9,393 bases of DNA, taken from the NCBI GenBank assembly GCA_023475715.1, contig JAMCVO010000479.1, positions 1-9,393 of the forward strand, given 5' to 3'. Below, one piece after another: positions 6,313-9,393 of the stretch. Under the pieces are notes generated by a model, which worked only from the letters and a program-made list of their open reading frames with translations, ran no database searches and was not told where the DNA came from. Within the stretch, counting starts at the first letter, position 1. Each line of letters begins with the position of its first letter. Source of the DNA: Actinomycetota bacterium. GTDB taxonomy: Bacteria; Actinomycetota; Humimicrobiia; Humimicrobiales; Humimicrobiaceae. Made by a program: the position numbers and the translations under genes.

Positions 6313-6363
6313 CTTAAATTCAGTAAATAGTTAAAAAGAAGTTCCGGATAAAGGCAGGACAAG

Positions 6364-6498
6364 ATGAAAAGAACATTTCAACCTAATGCCAGAAAAAGAG
6401 CAAAGGTACATGGTTTTAGGGAAAGAATGAAAACTAAAGGTGGAAGAAAAGTTATTGCAAACAGACGAAGAAAAGGCAGGAAAGTATTAACTGCATAA
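6364..6498 (+). CDS. rpmH: 50S ribosomal protein L34
   Basis: L34 is a small basic protein of the large ribosomal subunit. The 44-residue sequence has the family length and pattern: [12 protein letters not shown] at the start, then [17 protein letters not shown] and a basic end GRKVLTA. An AGGA-type ribosome binding site precedes the ATG. It lies first in the rightward unit, about 50 bp after a good promoter, and rnpA follows as in most bacteria. The gene is intact. Confidence 0.98.
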   Translation: MKRTFQPNARKRAKVHGFRERMKTKGGRKVIANRRRKGRKVLTA

Positions 6499-6525
6499 TA
6501 AACTGATGTAAAAATATTAGTTTTC

Positions 6526-6542
6526 AAAGGAAGTAAGAAATC
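6526..6542 (+). promoter_or_regulatory. Ribosome binding site placing the rnpA start at ATC
   Basis: AAAGGA (6526-6531) is the only Shine-Dalgarno-like element near the start of the RnpA frame. Eight bases on lies ATC (6540-6542), within the usual spacing. An in-frame stop (6534-6536) excludes any earlier start. Confidence 0.7.
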
Positions 6543-6872
6543 AAATTCGAAACTTTAAAAAAGAGTTCTGATTTTATTAAAATAAATAAAGAAGGCAAAT
6601 TAATAGAGTGTGGTAATTTTAAACTAATAATTTTAAAAAGCAATCAGGATATCGATAGATTAAGACTTGGGTATATAATCAGTAAAAAAATAGGCAAAGC
6701 CGTAGCTAGAAATAGAATTAAGAGATTAATAAAAGAAGTTTTTAGAAATTTAAAAAAAGAAAATACAGAAAGCTTTGATATATTATTTATTGCTAAGAGA
6801 TCTATCAGTAATCTTAGCTACCCTGATTTAAAAAATCAAATTACCAACAGTGTTCAATCAATTTTACAATAA
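6540..6872 (+). CDS. rnpA: Ribonuclease P protein component, apparent ATC start codon
   Basis: RnpA is the protein subunit of RNase P, which trims the 5' leader of pre-tRNAs together with the catalytic RNA. The frame gives 110 residues, normal for the family. It starts (M)KFETLKKSSDF, as RnpA proteins usually do, and carries LGYIISKKIGKAVARNRIKRLIKE (43-66), the conserved RNR basic helix that contacts RNA. Position, between rpmH and yidD, is classical. What is odd is the start: upstream in frame is a TAA at 6534-6536, and the frame holds no ATG, GTG or TTG at all. The ATC at 6540 aligns with the expected Met1 and lies 8 bases after AAAGGA (6526-6531), so it is the best start. Either a rare non-AUG start or a sequence error (ATG read as ATC). 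Confidence 0.92.
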   Translation: MKFETLKKSSDFIKINKEGKLIECGNFKLIILKSNQDIDRLRLGYIISKKIGKAVARNRIKRLIKEVFRNLKKENTESFDILFIAKRSISNLSYPDLKNQITNSVQSILQ

Positions 6873-6890
6873 AAATCTATAAAAAAATGA

Positions 6891-6917
6891 AATATAAGCA
6901 ATAACAGTGCTTATATT
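6891..6917 (+). promoter_or_regulatory. 10-bp hairpin between rnpA and yidD
   Basis: AATATAAGCA (6891-6900) and TGCTTATATT (6908-6917) form a perfect 10-bp stem with a 7-base loop (ATAACAG). It ends 13 bases before the yidD ATG and is not followed by a T run, so it is not an intrinsic terminator. It may influence yidD translation or mRNA processing. Confidence 0.6.
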
Positions 6918-6930
6918 GTGCCAATTTAAT

Positions 6931-7140
6931 ATGAGAAAATTTGTTTTATCAATTTTAAAATTTTATAAAAAATTTATCTCACCAGTATTGCCTGATAGCT
7001 GCAGATTCTATCCTACTTGTTCCGAGTATGCAGTAACAGCTGTTGGAAAATATGGCGTACTAAAAGGTAGTATTAAATCAATATACAGAATTATCAGATG
7101 CAACCCTTTTAATAAGGGCGGGTATGATCCTGTAAGATAA
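6931..7140 (+). CDS. yidD: Membrane protein insertion efficiency factor YidD
   Basis: YidD is a small, amphipathic, membrane-associated protein that assists YidC-dependent membrane insertion; its exact action is not settled. The frame gives 69 residues from the ATG at 6931. Family features are all there: an N-terminal helix [18 protein letters not shown], then the cysteine-containing core [12 protein letters not shown] (23-34), a helix with [15 protein letters not shown] and the RCNPF...GGYDPVR ending. A GTG at 6907 would add eight residues, but it lies in the hairpin loop and the extra residues do not match the family, so I prefer 6931. No Shine-Dalgarno sequence is visible. It lies between rnpA and yidC, the usual place. 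Confidence 0.93.
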   Translation: MRKFVLSILKFYKKFISPVLPDSCRFYPTCSEYAVTAVGKYGVLKGSIKSIYRIIRCNPFNKGGYDPVR

Positions 7141-7145
7141 AATAA

Positions 7146-7166
7146 TTATTACAAGAATTGTAATAA
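7146..7166 (+). promoter_or_regulatory. 9-bp hairpin between yidD and yidC
   Basis: TTATTACAA (7146-7154) and TTGTAATAA (7158-7166) are perfect inverted arms around GAA. The hairpin starts just after the yidD stop and ends 7 bases before the yidC ribosome binding site GGGAGG. The run after it is A-rich on this strand, so it is not a typical terminator. Confidence 0.55.
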
Positions 7167-7189
7167 AAATACCGGGAGGTTTTTAAGCA

Positions 7190-8011
7190 TTGAGCCAAAT
7201 TATTAACCTGTTAAGACCAATTCAAAGCGCAATAGAATATGTGGTTATATTCCTGTATAATAATGTAGCTGCCAATTATGGTATAGTAATAATACTATTA
7301 ACGATAATTGTGCGGCTCGTCCTCACGCCACTTACAATAAGTCAGACAAAATCAATGGCTAAAATGCAAAAATTACAGCCTGCGATACAAGAGCTGCAAA
7401 AAAAATATAAGGATGACAAGCAGAAACTGCAGCAGGAAACAATGGAATTTTATAAGCAGAACAACGTCAATCCCTTAGCGGGGTGCCTGCCGCTTCTTTT
7501 ACAATTGCCGGTATTTTTTGCATTATTTCAAGCATTAAGAAGCCCATCAGCAATTATCACAAATGTGTTGGGGCAGCCATTCATACCGGCATACATGTTT
7601 GGACATGTCAGAAATATCTTAATGAATATTCCTAATCCAAAATATGATTTTTTATGGCTTAATTTAAATATAAGAGACCCTTTTTTCATCTTGGCAATAT
7701 TGATGGTAGCGACAATGTTCATTTCTACAAAGATGACTACAACAGACCCTAAGCAGAAATTAATTACTTATTTGATGCCGGTTGTTTTTGGTGCTATATC
7801 ATGGAATCTTCCATCAGGAATTTTAGTCTATTGGGTAACTACAAATGTATGGTCAATAGGACAACAATGGATTGTTAATAGGATTGTAAAAAAAGAAAGC
7901 TCGAAAGACGAAGCAAAGAAAAAAGGAATTGGGGGCAAGCAAATTCTCGAATTGGAAAGCAGCGGAAAGAATGTTTACATACAAAAGAAAAGAAAAAGAA
8001 GAAGGAAATAA
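7190..8011 (+). CDS. yidC: Membrane protein insertase YidC/Oxa1 family
   Basis: YidC inserts and folds membrane proteins, alone or with SecYEG. The 273-residue length and lack of the large periplasmic domain match the short Gram-positive SpoIIIJ/YidC2 type. Hydrophobic segments lie at about 28-48, 97-117, 164-180, 193-208 and 210-230. Between the first two is a charged cytoplasmic coiled hairpin (about 55-92). Arg42 in TIIVRLVLTPL is the groove arginine that contacts substrates. NPLAGCLPLLLQLPVFFALF (94-113) is a strong family signature. I see no convincing lipobox at the N-terminus, where many relatives are lipoproteins. The C-terminus is very basic (KKRKRRRK), as expected for ribosome contact. 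The TTG start at 7190 is supported by GGGAGG at 7174-7179. Confidence 0.96.
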   Translation: MSQIINLLRPIQSAIEYVVIFLYNNVAANYGIVIILLTIIVRLVLTPLTISQTKSMAKMQKLQPAIQELQKKYKDDKQKLQQETMEFYKQNNVNPLAGCLPLLLQLPVFFALFQALRSPSAIITNVLGQPFIPAYMFGHVRNILMNIPNPKYDFLWLNLNIRDPFFILAILMVATMFISTKMTTTDPKQKLITYLMPVVFGAISWNLPSGILVYWVTTNVWSIGQQWIVNRIVKKESSKDEAKKKGIGGKQILELESSGKNVYIQKKRKRRRK

Positions 8012-8058
8012 TAATTGTAAAATATGAGAAAAATGAATTTATTTAAGAGGTGGTTTTT

Positions 8059-8661
8059 TTGTCAGACAATGGTGACATGAAAGATGCTATAAATGCTTTT
8101 GTAATTTCATTAGAAGAAGAACAAAAAAAGAACAAAAAGGTAGAAACAGAAAAAATAGAGAAAGAAAATATTGAAGGAAAAGAAAACAAAGAACTAAGAA
8201 ATTTTACTGGTTTAGACAAAATAGTAACAATTTTAAAAAAAATACTGGAACTTATTTGTGCAGAAAAAGAAATTGATATTGAAGTAGATGCTGAAAATTT
8301 AATTATATCAATATATGGAAAAGACCTCGCTATAGCAATTGGTAAAAACGGAAGCAACATAGAAGCATTAGAATATATAATAAATTTAATAGGTAAAAGA
8401 AAAAAATTGATCAACAGGCGAATAATTATTGATATAAAAGATTACAGGAAAAAAAATATTGAAACTCTTGAAAAAATAGCCCTTCAAATGGCAGACAAGG
8501 CAGTAAAAGAAGGAAGGAAAATTGCCCTAAGGCCCATGCCCTCATATGAAAGAAAAGCAATACACAATTTGCTGGCAACTGTTAAGGAAGTTAAAACAAA
8601 AAGCAGGGACGAAGAACCAAATAGAAGAATTGTTATTTATCCTGCTGACAGTAACCTGTAA
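8059..8661 (+). CDS. jag: KH-R3H RNA-binding protein Jag (KhpB)
   Basis: Jag/KhpB is a cytoplasmic RNA-binding protein that partners KhpA and affects cell-wall synthesis and division in Gram-positive bacteria. Start choice: a GTG at 8050 lies inside the ribosome binding site AAGAGGTGG (8045-8053), whereas the TTG at 8059 is 5 bases beyond it, so I take TTG, giving 200 residues. A short helix (MKDAINAFVISLEEE) is followed by a highly charged Lys/Glu linker to about residue 47. A KH domain follows with the GxxG loop IGKNG near 96-100, then an R3H domain with RPMPSYERKAIHNLL (about 154-168), containing the RxxxH signature. The usual N-terminal Jag_N domain (about 50 residues) seems shortened to the first helix. 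It follows yidC by 47 bp, its normal neighbour. Confidence 0.93.
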   Translation: MSDNGDMKDAINAFVISLEEEQKKNKKVETEKIEKENIEGKENKELRNFTGLDKIVTILKKILELICAEKEIDIEVDAENLIISIYGKDLAIAIGKNGSNIEALEYIINLIGKRKKLINRRIIIDIKDYRKKNIETLEKIALQMADKAVKEGRKIALRPMPSYERKAIHNLLATVKEVKTKSRDEEPNRRIVIYPADSNL

Positions 8662-8797
8662 AAGTATTCAGCGAATCAATAATTTTCATGAATTAATCTC
8701 AATATTCTAGATTGCTTTAATTGTAAAAAATATCGCAAAATACTTATTTAAAAAACTGCTCAAAAAATTTGATTAAAAACCAAAAAAAATTTACACA

Positions 8798-8828
8798 TTG
8801 ACACTTGAACAGGCAATATAAATATAAA
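8798..8828 (+). promoter_or_regulatory. Candidate promoter of mnmE
   Basis: A perfect -35 hexamer TTGACA (8798-8803) is followed by TATAAA (8823-8828) at a spacing of 19 bp, longer than ideal; at 17 bp the hexamer is AATATA. A further TATAAT at 8843-8848 has no matching -35. The gap between jag and mnmE (224 bp) is the widest in this rightward unit, so a separate promoter is plausible. I found no clear terminator after jag. Confidence 0.5.
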
Positions 8829-8885
8829 ATTTGTAAATAGAATATAATTTTAAAATACAAATTTTTATTATTTGTAAGGAAAAAA

Positions 8886-9393
8886 ATGAATAAAAGCATG
8901 AAAGACACTATAGTTGCAATAGGAACAAAACCAGGAGAAGCTGCAATAGGAATTATCAGGCTTAGCGGGAACAAGTCAATAAAATTAACCGAAAAAATAT
9001 TCAGGCAAAAAAATAAGAAAAAAATTTCACAAATGAATACATTTTCGATGGCATATGGCTACATTGTGGATAAAAAGGAAGAAATAATTGATGAAGCAAT
9101 TATTTCTTTAATGAAAAAACCTAAATCATACACAAAAGAAGATGTTGTCGAAATAAATTGCCATGGCGGCATGGCAGCAACCGGTAAAATTTTAGAACTA
9201 TGCATAAAAAATGGGGCAAGGATAGCAGAGCCTGGTGAATTTACAAAAAGAGCATTTTTAAATGGCAGAATAGATCTAACCCAGGCAGAAGCAGTTATAG
9301 ATTTAATAAGGTCAAAGACAGAACAAAGTTTGAAAATGGCGGCAAACAATATAAAAGGAATAGTAAAAGATAGAATTGAAGAATTAAGGAAAA
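8886..9393 (+). CDS. mnmE: tRNA uridine-5-carboxymethylaminomethyl modification GTPase MnmE, N-terminal part
   Basis: MnmE, with MnmG, installs the (carboxymethyl)aminomethyl group on the wobble uridine of several tRNAs, using GTP, a folate one-carbon donor and FAD. The window shows 169 codons from the ATG at 8886, out of about 450-460 in the family; the rest, including the G domain, lies beyond the right edge. Visible: KDTIVAIGTKPGEAAIGIIRLSG (6-28), matching the usual [22 protein letters not shown]; the SYTKEDVVEINCHGG segment (about 86-100), and EPGEFTKRAFLNGRIDLTQAEAV (about 119-141), the folate-binding domain and start of the helical domain. The ribosome binding site TAAGGA (8875-8880) is 5 bases from the ATG. 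A second ATG at 8898 is less well placed. No internal break is seen. Confidence 0.96.
   Translation, partial: MNKSMKDTIVAIGTKPGEAAIGIIRLSGNKSIKLTEKIFRQKNKKKISQMNTFSMAYGYIVDKKEEIIDEAIISLMKKPKSYTKEDVVEINCHGGMAATGKILELCIKNGARIAEPGEFTKRAFLNGRIDLTQAEAVIDLIRSKTEQSLKMAANNIKGIVKDRIEELRK
9065..9073 (-). promoter_or_regulatory. Perfect DnaA box inside mnmE
   Basis: TGTGGATAA, the exact complement of the consensus box, lies in the mnmE coding region (codons for IVDKK). It is isolated, about 3 kb from the nearest origin-like cluster, and may be coincidental. Confidence 0.35.

Larger units (their letters stand above)
5799..6363. other. Gene-free divergent region with second DnaA-box-like cluster
   Basis: This 565-bp stretch lies between the leftward dnaA unit and the rightward rpmH unit. 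It holds an AT-rich inverted repeat (5892-5912), DnaA-box-like words at 5932-5940 (TTTTTCACA), 5949-5957 (TTTTTAACA), 6037-6045 (TTATTAACA) and 6049-6057 (TTTTCCACA), an 11-bp tandem repeat (6168-6189), a weak 5-bp hairpin (CCTGG...TCAGG) near 6259-6274, and the rpmH promoter. I find no convincing gene: the only longer open frame (6040-6228, minus) covers the box cluster and matches nothing. No clear sigma-70 promoter for the leftward unit was found, though one must lie here. The region is probably the upstream half of a bipartite origin plus the dnaA control region. Confidence 0.6.

Noticed and set aside
8662..8760. A terminator after jag
   Set aside because: I saw only short AT-rich symmetries and AAGTATT/AATACTT arms about 70 bp apart; no GC stem with T run.

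Overview
This window is the chromosomal replication origin neighbourhood of an AT-rich bacterium. The gene set is standard: panD, panC, a DUF2520 dehydrogenase-like gene, dnaN and dnaA on the minus strand, then rpmH, rnpA, yidD, yidC, jag (khpB) and mnmE on the plus strand. The lineage cannot be fixed from sequence alone. Several traits suggest a low-GC Gram-positive-type or deep-branching bacterium: a short YidC of the SpoIIIJ type, a Jag protein next to it, a Bacillus-like origin layout, and frequent TTG starts. The order DUF2520-panC-panD is also known from Actinobacteria (the Rv3603c-Rv3602c-Rv3601c order in Mycobacterium tuberculosis), so a low-GC actinobacterial relative is possible.

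Layout. Positions 1-3286 hold panD (cut by the window edge), panC, the DUF2520 gene and dnaN. Positions 3287-3581 are a 295-bp spacer with strong origin features: an AT-rich stretch, a DnaA-trio-like run, a short GC tract, a tandem pair of DnaA-box-like 9-mers, a perfect DnaA box and further TTATTAACA-type repeats. dnaA follows (3582-4934), and 9 bp upstream of it lies an unnamed gene for a GHKL/RsbW-like ATPase fused to a C-terminal winged helix (4944-5798). A 565-bp gene-free region (5799-6363) separates the divergent units; it has a second group of DnaA-box-like sites and the rpmH promoter. The plus-strand unit then runs rpmH-rnpA-yidD-yidC-jag. mnmE follows after a 224-bp gap with its own candidate promoter and runs off the right edge.

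How it fits together. DnaA and the beta clamp start and sustain replication from the adjacent, apparently bipartite origin. The plus-strand genes encode ribosomal protein L34, the RNase P protein, two membrane-insertion factors, an RNA-binding partner and a tRNA modification GTPase. The pan genes make pantothenate for coenzyme A and appear to trail the replication operon.

Most notable: (1) rnpA has no ATG, GTG or TTG anywhere in its frame and seems to start at ATC behind a good ribosome binding site; (2) the GHKL-winged-helix gene coupled to dnaA; (3) a Bacillus-like basal unwinding module whose adjoining boxes are TTATTAACA instead of TTATCCACA; (4) hairpins directly before yidD and yidC. 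No mobile element, CRISPR array, tRNA or rRNA was seen.
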